Positions 15,471 to 23,862 of a stretch of DNA of 41,113 bases are shown here, piece by piece (position 1 is the first letter of the stretch; the number at the start of each line of letters is the position of its first letter). The stretch spans positions 1 through 41,113 of the forward strand of contig DAORKJ010000027.1 of assembly GCA_035439505.1 (NCBI GenBank), written 5' to 3'. The notes under the pieces were generated by a model, which searched no databases, had not been told where the DNA came from, and was given only the letters and a program-made list of their open reading frames with translations. The stretch comes from UBA7236 sp035439505 (lineage in GTDB: Bacteria; Bacteroidota; Bacteroidia; Chitinophagales; BACL12). The position numbers and the translations under genes were made by a program.

Positions 15471-17810
15471 TTAATTAATTACCACAATTGCTGTATACAC
15501 CCCATTAATTACCACAATTGCTGTATACACCCCATTAATTACCATATAATTGATTTGATATACACCATTTGGTAAATCTTGAAACGAAATCATTATTTCA
15601 TTTGCATTCATTTGTTCGTATTTAGGGTAAACTAATCTCCCGTCCATAGCTATCACGGTCAAAGCCGCATTGCCGGTAATTTCATTTTGAGGAATTTTCA
15701 TACGTACAATATCAGGAGAAGGATTTGGAAATATTTCTAAATAGTTTGATTGCTGTAATGGGACACTAACATCAACTGTATTAATAGTTTGGCAGCAAAC
15801 CGCTTCACCACTTTGATTTTGAACTGTTAAGCAAACCTCATAAGTGCCGGGTTCAACATAAATATGCGCAGGTGATTCTAGCTCAGACGAACTTCCATCG
15901 CCAAAATACCACTGCCAACTTTCAGGACTGTAATCAGACAAATCATCGAAGTAGATGATATTATCAATAATAGTGTAATTAAAAGCGCAAACGGGAGCTG
16001 GCAAGCAACCAATTATAGCAACATCTTCACAATTGGTACTCACCCCACCCCCATTTGCTGAGGTTAAACTAACAGTAAACAATCCATTAGTTATGAAAGT
16101 ATGTATAGGATTTTGTAATGTGCTAAAACTACCATCACCAAAATCCCACAACCATGAGTTAGGCATATTTGATGATAGGTCTGTAAAATTTACATTAGGG
16201 TCACCGGTATAACTAAATGCTGAAATCGGGGCCATATAACTATCAATTATCACTACCTCACAATAGGTATGTTCACCCATAATATTGGATGCAGTTAAAC
16301 AAACTTCAAACGTTCCATTTTCGACAAACAAGTGTGAAGGGTTTTGTTCAGTTGAAAATGTGCCATCGCCAAAATCCCAAAACCACTCAGCAGGAGCACC
16401 ACTGCTTAAGTCTGCAAAAACAACTTCAGGTTCACCGTCAAATGAGAAAAATGATTCCGGCAATTCCATGAGTCCATTTATTTCAATCATTTTACAACCG
16501 GAGTTGGATCCATAATCGTTACTTGCCCATAAACAAACAGAGTAAATTCCATTTTCACTATAAGTATGTACAGGGTTTTGTTCGGTAGATGAATATCCAT
16601 CGCCGAAACTCCATAACCAACTATCCGGGTCGTTTAATGTAAGATCAGTGAACATTACATCGGGGTCCCCGGTTGAAGCAAAATTTACCTCCGGTGCTAA
16701 AAAATTTGCGATAATAACATCCTTACATTCGGAATCAACACCGGCAATATTTTCAACTGTTAAACACACATTATACGTTCCGTTTTCTACAAACAAATGA
16801 TTAGGATTTTCTAAATTAGATGTAACCCCGTCGCCAAAGCTCCATGTCCAATTGGAAACAACACCTTCACTATTATCTGTAAAATTTACCAAAGGGTCGC
16901 CAGTGAAAATAAAATCTGCAACAGGCGCATTTAATTCATTTATATTCACAATATAATCTTCTGTTTCCCCAAATTGGTAAATCAAGCATGGATCAATATA
17001 TTCCGTTAAATAAACTTCACGTACACGCATCCGTGTTTCACCAGTTAAAGCATCAAGTGGCACATCGAAATTGTTTGTTATAGTTGCAAAGGGGGATAAA
17101 TTATAACCATTAGCAATAATTTCATCACTAGAAAAAATAAAATCATGGTTAAAATCTATCCATGCACAAAAGCTATTTCCCTCAAAATAAGAACCCACTG
17201 CGATAGTAATTTCTTCTTCCAACCCTTTAGATATAGTTGCAATAGCATCATTATAGAAAATATAAGAATCACCAAGGGTATAACTACTTGTTTTATTAAT
17301 TTCATTGAGTGTAACATTAGAAATATAATCACCTTCAGTTGAACCGGCAACAAAAGTTGCCAAACAATAACCACATATTTCAGGGCTGGTAATTGACACA
17401 AAAACCGGTGTTGATTCAACTACATCTCCACTAAACGTACATACGAATCTGCATTTATAGTAAGATGATGTAAGCTGACTGGTACTTAGAGAAGGTGCCA
17501 CAGCTCCTGGTATTGGCGTATAAAATATTCCATCGACTGAAATAAACCATTTATAGGTGACACCGGTTTCCATTCCATAATCGGTATTAAGTGTAAAGTT
17601 TTCGTTTACACATACAGATTCATCCGAACTATATGTATTTATTATATCAGGGAATTCATAACAGTCTGCAATCTCCTTTAATGCATACAACGACTTATCA
17701 ATTGTCATTTCAGTATTAGCATTAAATAAAACAGGATTTGAACTATAGGAAATGAATATTCCTAAAAAACAAATAATTAAACCAAAAATTAAAGTGTGTT
17801 TAAATCTCAT
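15471..17810 (-). CDS. secreted PKD-repeat protein with GEVED domain and T9SS sorting domain
   Basis: This is a 779-residue protein with a signal peptide (MRFKHTLIFGLIICFLGIFI). Residues ~45-145 are Ig-like (VTYKWFISVDG, SYYKCRFVC). Residues ~150-290 match a GEVED-type domain (AWIDFNHDFIFSSDE, GETRMRVREVY, GETEDYIVNI). About 294-660 are five tandem PKD domains, each with the W-x-W-x-FGDG core and an NGTYxVCLT-like strand. The remainder is a T9SS sorting domain (LEIFPNPSPDIVRMKI, LPNGVYQINYMVING). This is surface or extracellular adhesion/architecture-type cargo. The oddity is at the end: a 30-bp perfect tandem duplication (15474-15544) repeats the last ten residues GVYTAIVVIN, lengthening the sorting domain by one strand-like unit. 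Confidence 0.85.
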   Translation of the reverse strand: MRFKHTLIFGLIICFLGIFISYSSNPVLFNANTEMTIDKSLYALKEIADCYEFPDIINTYSSDESVCVNENFTLNTDYGMETGVTYKWFISVDGIFYTPIPGAVAPSLSTSQLTSSYYKCRFVCTFSGDVVESTPVFVSITSPEICGYCLATFVAGSTEGDYISNVTLNEINKTSSYTLGDSYIFYNDAIATISKGLEEEITIAVGSYFEGNSFCAWIDFNHDFIFSSDEIIANGYNLSPFATITNNFDVPLDALTGETRMRVREVYLTEYIDPCLIYQFGETEDYIVNINELNAPVADFIFTGDPLVNFTDNSEGVVSNWTWSFGDGVTSNLENPNHLFVENGTYNVCLTVENIAGVDSECKDVIIANFLAPEVNFASTGDPDVMFTDLTLNDPDSWLWSFGDGYSSTEQNPVHTYSENGIYSVCLWASNDYGSNSGCKMIEINGLMELPESFFSFDGEPEVVFADLSSGAPAEWFWDFGDGTFSTEQNPSHLFVENGTFEVCLTASNIMGEHTYCEVVIIDSYMAPISAFSYTGDPNVNFTDLSSNMPNSWLWDFGDGSFSTLQNPIHTFITNGLFTVSLTSANGGGVSTNCEDVAIIGCLPAPVCAFNYTIIDNIIYFDDLSDYSPESWQWYFGDGSSSELESPAHIYVEPGTYEVCLTVQNQSGEAVCCQTINTVDVSVPLQQSNYLEIFPNPSPDIVRMKIPQNEITGNAALTVIAMDGRLVYPKYEQMNANEIMISFQDLPNGVYQINYMVINGVYTAIVVINGVYTAIVVIN
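15474..15544 (-). repeat. perfect 30-bp tandem duplication at the 3' end of the PKD gene
   Basis: Two identical 30-bp units lie at 15481-15510 and 15511-15540, with 7 bp of the same period before and 4 bp after. The unit is a multiple of three, so the frame is kept and the peptide GVYTAIVVIN appears twice in a row before the stop. Perfect identity indicates a recent event (or an assembly artefact). Confidence 0.93.
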
Positions 17811-18305
17811 GCTTAAAATAAATTTGAAAGAATAACCAATTTTGTAAACAAATTACATTATACTTACTTATTCAACAATCACCGGTTAAGGGCAGTTATA
17901 TGCTAATAAAATATCAGAAATGAGACCAAATAGACCATGCACACACAACTTCATACCAGCAATTATTTACTTATAAAATGCATTTGCTACGCACATTAAA
18001 TTGAAATACAAAGTTTAACTTCAGGAATTTATAAAACAAAGTTTGTACAGGGCTATTATTAGTATCTTTAAGTAGAAAGAATTTTTAATGTCAATTACAT
18101 TTAATTGTTTATCAATTACTTATATCAGCTTTTTTAGTTATCATCATTAGCTATAAATGGCTTAGTTTGTGGAATATTATTACCGTTTCCATAAACAAAC
18201 TGACATTACGAGTACAATAAATAAAGGTAGAAAAGTAGTTAGCCCTACTAAAGGTTTAAAACACATCCAGACTAAATCCTAACCCGGGATAGCTAATCAC
18301 AGTCG
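17811..18305. other. gene-free AT-rich stretch
   Basis: I find no coding frame, RNA gene or strong hairpin. Upstream of the PKD gene the minus strand reads TTG, 20 bp, TAATTTG around 17852-17881, a one-base-short version of the usual -7 box, which could be its promoter. A 5-bp-stem hairpin near 18237-18252 is too weak to call as a terminator of the gene ending at 18306. Confidence 0.5.
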
Positions 18306-19820
18306 TTACCCAATTTGATGTTTTCTGAGAATAGTGGCAAATGGTTGACCCGTAATATGATGTTCGATCCAGCTTAATATTTGAATATATTCAAATTGAA
18401 ATTTTTCTTCGTTATGGTGCTGTATTTCCGTCAATTCACCATGTAATTGTATAAGCGCATCTTTATCAAATGATATTCCATGAAAAAACCGGGTCAAACT
18501 TTTTTCGAAGCGTGTTGGCTTACCATTTCGTTGAAGATATCGCAGATGCGCTTCAGCAAGGTTCCGAAGCAAACGATAGTTCTTCAAATCAAAATGCACC
18601 ATCAAAACAAACAACCTGAAAACCTTATTATATAACTTATCTAACTTTTTATCTAAACCTAATGCATTCATACGGTTTATCAAATCAAGTGCTTTTTCAG
18701 GCATAGCGAATCGGATACAATTATAAATAACTGAAACATGTAAAAATGCAACATAAGAAGGGTCAAGGCTATTTATGTGAATTTTCATTTCAGATTCAAA
18801 AAATTTCAAATATGCTTTAAAGTCTGAATTGTTACCAGACAAAATTATTTCGTCAGGTTTATTAAAGATGATAATGGCAAACAAAAACATGCGACTTCGC
18901 TGGTCAATTCCATCATATTTGAGTTGAATAAATTGTTCCATTTGATTGAATGCCAGGCGGAACTTCTCCCACATCTTTAGTGTGCATAAATTTTTTAAAT
19001 AATTATGCGTTGAAACAATGTATAACCTGTTATAATCAGCACCTTCAAATGAATTTTGCGACAAAAGTTGGACACATTTTTCTCTATATATTAACCCCTC
19101 CTCCAGTTTGCCAAGCAGGTTAGCACAAGAGGCTTTAATAGTATAAAAAAAATATTTGGCCAATAACGAATGTGCATTATTTTCATCAGACAATAATGGG
19201 TAGTCCCAAATCCGTTTTATCTCGTTAAGGGCAGCATCGGAACTAATATTATTAAGTTTATTTAAGGCTATCACAAATTCCGAATCGAGGTGTTTATAGT
19301 TAGAAAGATTTGAATACAGGCTAAATGCATGTGATTCTTTTAACATGAATTCGTTATGCAATTTTTCAAAATCGGCTGGGGTTTGTAACCCTCGAATTAG
19401 TTTTTCTTTCAGCTTATAAATCAGCAGTTGCTCAGCATAACAATGATTTGATTCAGCGAGCATTTCGGCTTTTTGCAATTCCTTTTTACATAAATCAAGC
19501 AACTGTCGGTCGTAGTAAATTTGAGCCATCTTATAATGTTTCATCATTATAAAGTAGGCATCCTGTTCATCGTACCGGGCGGACAAAAATTTATCCAGGC
19601 GGTCGAATAGATATTTTTTGAGGACGGCAAACTTAGCTGTTTTCAGTTCTTTATATAACAGCTTTTTCAAAGCAGCTTCATTATAAACGGTTTGCTCGCA
19701 TATAGCATCAAATAGCTGCAAATAAATTTGTTTATCTGCGCCGCAAGCAATTTTAAAACTGACTATCTCCGACCTGGACATAGATTTAATGAGGTCGAAC
19801 AACTCGGTACTGGCTTTCAA
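18306..19820 (-). CDS. helical (TPR-like) protein of unknown function, paralog A
   Basis: This is a 504-residue, nearly all-helical protein without a signal peptide or membrane helix, so cytoplasmic. It is clearly related to the protein at 22231-23766: both start with LFDLIKSMSR at the same distance from the start codon. They share FAVLKxYL (about 64-71), YDRQLL / YDKQL, KAExLAESNH-like, FRLFVLMVHFDLKNYRLLRN versus YRLLLLMVHLEMGNFRLLQY, and ILSWIE / VISWVE near the C-terminus. The start is TTG at 19820, supported by exact N-terminal alignment with the paralog and by a promoter 39 bp upstream. The middle looks like irregular TPR-type helical repeats. I know this type only as uncharacterised Bacteroidota proteins. 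The short N-terminal helical module might bind a partner or DNA, but there is no direct evidence. Confidence 0.75.
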   Translation of the reverse strand: MKASTELFDLIKSMSRSEIVSFKIACGADKQIYLQLFDAICEQTVYNEAALKKLLYKELKTAKFAVLKKYLFDRLDKFLSARYDEQDAYFIMMKHYKMAQIYYDRQLLDLCKKELQKAEMLAESNHCYAEQLLIYKLKEKLIRGLQTPADFEKLHNEFMLKESHAFSLYSNLSNYKHLDSEFVIALNKLNNISSDAALNEIKRIWDYPLLSDENNAHSLLAKYFFYTIKASCANLLGKLEEGLIYREKCVQLLSQNSFEGADYNRLYIVSTHNYLKNLCTLKMWEKFRLAFNQMEQFIQLKYDGIDQRSRMFLFAIIIFNKPDEIILSGNNSDFKAYLKFFESEMKIHINSLDPSYVAFLHVSVIYNCIRFAMPEKALDLINRMNALGLDKKLDKLYNKVFRLFVLMVHFDLKNYRLLRNLAEAHLRYLQRNGKPTRFEKSLTRFFHGISFDKDALIQLHGELTEIQHHNEEKFQFEYIQILSWIEHHITGQPFATILRKHQIG

Positions 19821-19858
19821 TTGAATTAGTATTTTAGAATATCAACCGTTTATAAAGT

Positions 19859-19889
19859 CAAAAGTAAACGAATATTTCATTTCTTCAAA
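19859..19889 (-). promoter_or_regulatory. promoter of helical paralog A
   Basis: On the minus strand: TTTG (19886-19889), 19 bp, TACTTTTG (19859-19866), a full consensus match. The leader before the TTG start at 19820 would be about 33 nt. It shows that A has its own promoter rather than depending on read-through from the propeller gene. Confidence 0.7.
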
Positions 19890-20119
19890 TGACTTAACTA
19901 AACAATTAAGGTTGCAGGCCGGTTTTCCATGGTACTATTGCTAACCGGTTGAAAATATTACCGCCCATCGAGTAAAATCATTTTTAACCTATTATAAATA
20001 TTTAGCTAAATACAATTTTAGGTTATACACCAGGTAAACTTAGTGCACTTTTCAATTTAAACTGAAAATTAGCCAACTACCTGTGGGCGACTGACGTGTA
20101 TTAAGTTGTTCAAAACAAA

Positions 20120-20152
20120 GGGAGCGGAAAATCGTCATAATTTTCCGCTCCC
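20120..20152 (-). terminator. strong 13-bp hairpin, probable terminator
   Basis: Arms 20120-20132 and 20140-20152 are perfectly complementary with a 7-nt loop. On the minus strand the sequence continues CTTTGTTTTG, an interrupted T-tract, so it can stop transcription from the propeller gene that ends at 20421, although it lies 270 bp downstream. The stem is GC-rich on its outer half. Confidence 0.65.
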
Positions 20153-20222
20153 ACATAAACACTAATTACACTACAACCTGGTATAACCGTCATTATACCG
20201 GGGTTTCTTAACTAACCATTCA

Positions 20223-20357
20223 TTATATAACCGATTTTTGTATTGGCAATATTAAATCGCCTGTTATTTCTTTAATCACTCCTGCCGTTGTATTGCTAAA
20301 AAAAAATGTCATATTTATACTAATTTGAGCTAGTGAAATAAAATCAATGGTTGGCAT
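20223..20357 (-). CDS. possible 44-residue small ORF
   Basis: An ATG frame of 44 codons plus TAA lies between the propeller gene and its probable terminator. The peptide (MPTIDFISLAQISINMTFFF at the start, ending LILPIQKSVI) has a protein-like composition but no family I recognise, no signal peptide and no clear promoter of its own. It could be translated from the propeller transcript, and could equally be chance in AT-rich DNA. The rest of the 600-bp gap (19890-20420) holds only the hairpin at 20120-20152. Confidence 0.2.
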   Translation of the reverse strand: MPTIDFISLAQISINMTFFFSNTTAGVIKEITGDLILPIQKSVI

Positions 20358-20420
20358 ATTTTATCATATTGCCTTGATTGCCAATAGAATTAAAGCATAC
20401 CAACGACAATAATTTATAAC

Positions 20421-21998
20421 TCATTTTATTACACATTTACCTACAAATGTTTTTTCGCCGGATATACATTTTACAATGTAGGAGCCTGCCGGAATCGCAC
20501 TCACATCAATACCCTGCGAAGTATAATTTATACTTTGTTGAAGTACAATTTGTCCTAAAGTGTTCATTAAAACAATATCTCCAAATGCAATAGATGCATC
20601 AACAAAAAGCACATCTGAAGAAGGTATTGGATACAACTGAAGGTCGTTAACTTGTGTTTGGATATTTTCAACTTGCTGTTCACCGTATTTAATTACAACT
20701 AAGTCGCTGTATACACTCTCATTAATATCAAACCCGGTAACGAAAACATTACCATCATTATCGGTGGTTACGCCCCAAGCCTCATCGTAACTATTAGCAT
20801 CTCCATTATAGGTCATGGCCCAAAGCACTTCACCGTCAGGATTAAATTTTACAGTTAAAATATCGCCTGATGTAAAATCAGAAATAAGGCCGCTTGTCAC
20901 AATATTTCCTGCATTATCAATTGTCATTGATGTTAAATAATCGGCAATATTTAATCCGTTATCATATGCTACATCCCATAATAAATTGCCATCAGCATCG
21001 TACTTTAAAACCATAAAATCCTGACCGGTTAAATCCCAATCAATGCTTGCGCCTGCCATATAAACAACGTCTCCGTATGTTCTTAAAACCCAAGCTTCCG
21101 AAACACCTCCTAACCCGTTATGGTATCGCTGTTCCCAAAGGGTGTTGCCATCCGGGTCATATTTAATAATGAGCGACTCTCCCATTGAAAGACCATCTGC
21201 AGCCCAACCACCGGCATATACATTTCCTTCACCATCAACATCAATCGTAAATCCTGTTTCGCCATAAATCTGGTGATAGGTTTTTACCCATTGTAAAACA
21301 CCTTCGGGGTTATATTTAATTGTTGCAAAATCATCTAACGAATCGCCACCACTTCCCATTCTGCCGTTCAATAACACATTTCCTTCAAAGTCGATGGCCA
21401 TTTCATACACTACATCACTCCCACCAACTGGACCACCCCAAGTTTGCATCCATAATTCATTGCCATCGGTATCATACTTTATTACACAATAATCCTGTCC
21501 CTCATCAATTTGGTCAATATAACCTGCAGTATAAATATTTCCAAAAGGGTCAACAGCAATATCTGTCGCATTTTCTTCAATATTTGATGAGCCATTTTTT
21601 AATTTACTCCATTGCAATACACCATCTGCATTATATTTATTTGTAACAATATCCCAAGAGGAAGTTGCTTCATGGCTAATTCCGGCTGCGTAAATATTAT
21701 TTTCATCATCGATAGCCACTGCATAAAATGCATCAGTTAAATTGGCTGAACCATTGTGCGTTGCCGTCCATAATAAAGTACCGTTATTTGTCCATTTACC
21801 TACAAATGCATCTGCATCATCTTCAATGCCAACAGCAATAACATTGTTTTCGTTATCAATAACAATATCCTGACCATTGTCGCTCCGGCTTTCAGGACCA
21901 CTAAAATTGTAATCCCACTGCTGATAAATTTGGGCGCGCAAATCAGATAAAAATAGTAATGTGCAACAAATAGGGAGGAGGAGCAAGTTTAATCGCAT
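20421..21998 (-). CDS. secreted beta-propeller (SBBP-type) protein with T9SS sorting domain
   Basis: This is a 525-residue protein with a signal peptide (MRLNLLLLPICCTLLFLSDL, then RAQ). Eight repeats of about 55 residues follow, each with the pattern L-W-x-x-x-Y/H-N-G ... D-I/V-A-V-D-x-x-G-N-I/V-Y-x-x-G ... V-I-K-Y-x-x-D-G, the SBBP-like beta-propeller blade (for example NIYTAGYIDQ and DYCVIKYDTDG). The last ~75 residues are a type A T9SS domain (LQLYPIPSSDVLFV, IPAGSYIVKCISGE, GKCVIK), with PIPS in place of the usual PNPA. It ends in TGA. It lies between two paralogous helical proteins and is divergent from one of them. A surface binding role is likely; the ligand is unknown. Confidence 0.8.
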   Translation of the reverse strand: MRLNLLLLPICCTLLFLSDLRAQIYQQWDYNFSGPESRSDNGQDIVIDNENNVIAVGIEDDADAFVGKWTNNGTLLWTATHNGSANLTDAFYAVAIDDENNIYAAGISHEATSSWDIVTNKYNADGVLQWSKLKNGSSNIEENATDIAVDPFGNIYTAGYIDQIDEGQDYCVIKYDTDGNELWMQTWGGPVGGSDVVYEMAIDFEGNVLLNGRMGSGGDSLDDFATIKYNPEGVLQWVKTYHQIYGETGFTIDVDGEGNVYAGGWAADGLSMGESLIIKYDPDGNTLWEQRYHNGLGGVSEAWVLRTYGDVVYMAGASIDWDLTGQDFMVLKYDADGNLLWDVAYDNGLNIADYLTSMTIDNAGNIVTSGLISDFTSGDILTVKFNPDGEVLWAMTYNGDANSYDEAWGVTTDNDGNVFVTGFDINESVYSDLVVIKYGEQQVENIQTQVNDLQLYPIPSSDVLFVDASIAFGDIVLMNTLGQIVLQQSINYTSQGIDVSAIPAGSYIVKCISGEKTFVGKCVIK

Positions 21999-22034
21999 AA
22001 GTTGTTGTTTGATTTAGTTGGTTAATAGAAAAAG

Positions 22035-22049
22035 GTGTGGTTACCACAC
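22035..22049. promoter_or_regulatory. 15-nt palindrome between divergent genes, operator-like
   Basis: GTGTGGT-T-ACCACAC is a perfect palindrome with 7-bp arms and a 1-bp centre. It lies 37 bp upstream of the propeller gene start on the minus strand and 181 bp before helical paralog B. Such symmetry is typical of a dimeric regulator site, but a short hairpin in the leader is an alternative. Confidence 0.4.
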
Positions 22050-22195
22050 TTGCCTAATTCAGCTCAAAACTAAAAAGGGACTACCTGTAATAGTGATTAA
22101 ATTCATTTCATTATTAGGCTCAATTTGTATTTCTTTCACCAAAAATAGAAGGTAATATATTGTTTATCAGCACTTTACATTCTAACATTATTAGG

Positions 22196-22203
22196 TAACT
22201 TTA
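22196..22203 (+). promoter_or_regulatory. possible -7 box of helical paralog B
   Basis: TAACTTTA is one base from TAnnTTTG and sits 27 bp before ATG 22231. The -33 region 18-19 bp upstream has only TTTA, so the call is weak. Confidence 0.35.
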
Positions 22204-22230
22204 TAGTTAAAATTTCAAATATCAATCAGC

Positions 22231-23766
22231 ATGACACCATCCAACGATTTGTTTGATTTAATAAAATCCATGAGCCGAAAGGAAAAGATTCATTTTAGAG
22301 TGCATACTAAAAGATTGAGTAGCTCCGACTCCAAAAAGTATCTTAACCTATTTGACCTTATAGCAGGCCAGTCCACTTACCAGGAAAATGCAATTCGCAG
22401 GCAAATAGGAATGACAGGAAAAAATGCCCAGTTTGCAGTATTAAAAAACTATTTATATAATGCTATTGTTACCCATCTAACAAATTTTCATACCGAAAAC
22501 AATGAAATTTATCAGGCCAGAGAATATTTAAGAACGGCTAATATGCTTTATGATAAGCAGTTAATACGCCAATCGCTTAAATATATACAAAAAGCAAAAG
22601 TCATAGCGGAAAAAAATCATCGCTATTATGATTTAATGGGCATTTTATTTCAGGAAGAGCTCATTAATAAAAATTCTCCGGATATCAAGCAATATAGCGA
22701 AACCTATGATATGCACTTTAAAAAAGAGCTAGGGGTAATTGAACAATATTTGAATACTCGTCAATACATTTATATAGATTGTCAATTACTCAATGCTATC
22801 AGAACGACGGATAATTTTAGTCACAACAAGTCCCAGGAAAAAATTCTTCATATACTACAGCATCCAATGTTGCGTGATGAAACACAAGCCATATCCTTAT
22901 TTTCACAAATATACTTTAATACCATAAATGGTATTTGTTATCATATTTTGGCTGATGACGAAAAAAGTTATAATTACAGAAAAAAATTAGTAGATGTTAT
23001 GGAGCGAGACTTGTTAAATACTTCCGGATATTTTGGCAATTACATCGGTTCACTGCATAACCTGACTGTGACGGAAATAAAACTCAAAAAATTTGCAGAA
23101 GCAGAATTGCATTTAGCTAAACTGGAAGCATTTCAACAGGAGTATAGTAAACAGCTTTCTGAACGTAGCAAGGTACTCATTAAAAGCAGCCATGCGTTAA
23201 ACACCTTGTCGCTGTTAGGATATTGCGGTGATAAAACAACCACAATGAGTTTTATTGCAACTACTGACACATTTATTACAAGAGATATAAAAAAAATGGA
23301 TTACAGATATTTGATACATATTTATTATTCCATAGCCTATACCGCTTTCAAATTTTCTGAATATGCAATTGCCATTAAATACCTCACTAAATTAAACGTA
23401 GAATCCAGTTCCGGGAAGTTGGACCGTTATTTGCAAAGAGGATATAGGTTATTGTTATTGATGGTTCACCTGGAAATGGGCAATTTCAGGTTGTTACAAT
23501 ATATGGTAATTAACACTTATCGTTATTTACTCAAAATAGGCCATCTCACCAAATTTGATAAAGCCATCATCAGTTTCATACGCAGCAATTCAATGGATAA
23601 AAAAGCATTATTGCAGTTTCAAAAGCAACTACAGGCTGCGAAAGCTGATAAATTTGAAGCACAGGAATTCTCTCATTTAGATGTTATTTCATGGGTAGAA
23701 AGCAAGTTGGAAAAAAAACCATTTATCGAAGTATATCGAAAAAACGGATCCGGCTATAGGCCTTAA
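22231..23766 (+). CDS. helical (TPR-like) protein of unknown function, paralog B
   Basis: This is a 511-residue, all-helical, Lys-rich cytoplasmic protein, homologous over its full length to the gene at 18306-19820 (see there for the shared motifs). N-terminal module: MTPSNDLFDLIKSMSRKEKI, then KYLNLFDLIAGQ and QFAVLKNYLYNAIV. The central helices (for example YDKQLIRQSLKYIQKAKVIA) have TPR-like spacing. The C-terminal core is LLLLMVHLEMGNFRLLQ followed by FSHLDVISWVESKLEKKPF. The two copies are well diverged, so the duplication is old. B is divergent from the propeller gene, with 232 bp between them containing a palindrome. A terminator follows at 23810-23840. No enzymatic motif is visible. 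A sensor or scaffold role linked to the secreted propeller is possible but unproven. Confidence 0.75.
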   Translation: MTPSNDLFDLIKSMSRKEKIHFRVHTKRLSSSDSKKYLNLFDLIAGQSTYQENAIRRQIGMTGKNAQFAVLKNYLYNAIVTHLTNFHTENNEIYQAREYLRTANMLYDKQLIRQSLKYIQKAKVIAEKNHRYYDLMGILFQEELINKNSPDIKQYSETYDMHFKKELGVIEQYLNTRQYIYIDCQLLNAIRTTDNFSHNKSQEKILHILQHPMLRDETQAISLFSQIYFNTINGICYHILADDEKSYNYRKKLVDVMERDLLNTSGYFGNYIGSLHNLTVTEIKLKKFAEAELHLAKLEAFQQEYSKQLSERSKVLIKSSHALNTLSLLGYCGDKTTTMSFIATTDTFITRDIKKMDYRYLIHIYYSIAYTAFKFSEYAIAIKYLTKLNVESSSGKLDRYLQRGYRLLLLMVHLEMGNFRLLQYMVINTYRYLLKIGHLTKFDKAIISFIRSNSMDKKALLQFQKQLQAAKADKFEAQEFSHLDVISWVESKLEKKPFIEVYRKNGSGYRP

Positions 23767-23809
23767 ACAATGTTAACCTCGTAATAAGTTTTATCAATTA
23801 ATTCATAAA

Positions 23810-23840
23810 AAAAGCCAACACAAAATTGGTGTTGGCTTTT
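23810..23840. terminator. bidirectional terminator between paralog B and fadE
   Basis: AAAAGCCAACAC (23810-23821) and GTGTTGGCTTTT (23829-23840) form a perfect 12-bp stem with a 7-nt loop and A/T runs on both sides, so it can end both the plus gene stopping at 23766 and the fad operon stopping at 23863. Confidence 0.88.
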
Positions 23841-23862
23841 AATTAATTACCTACTTACTTCT

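Noticed and set aside
15474..15544. CRISPR-like direct repeats
   Set aside because: The two 30-bp units are directly adjacent with no spacer and lie inside a coding frame.
18237..18252. Terminator after helical paralog A
   Set aside because: Only a 5-bp stem; too weak to support.
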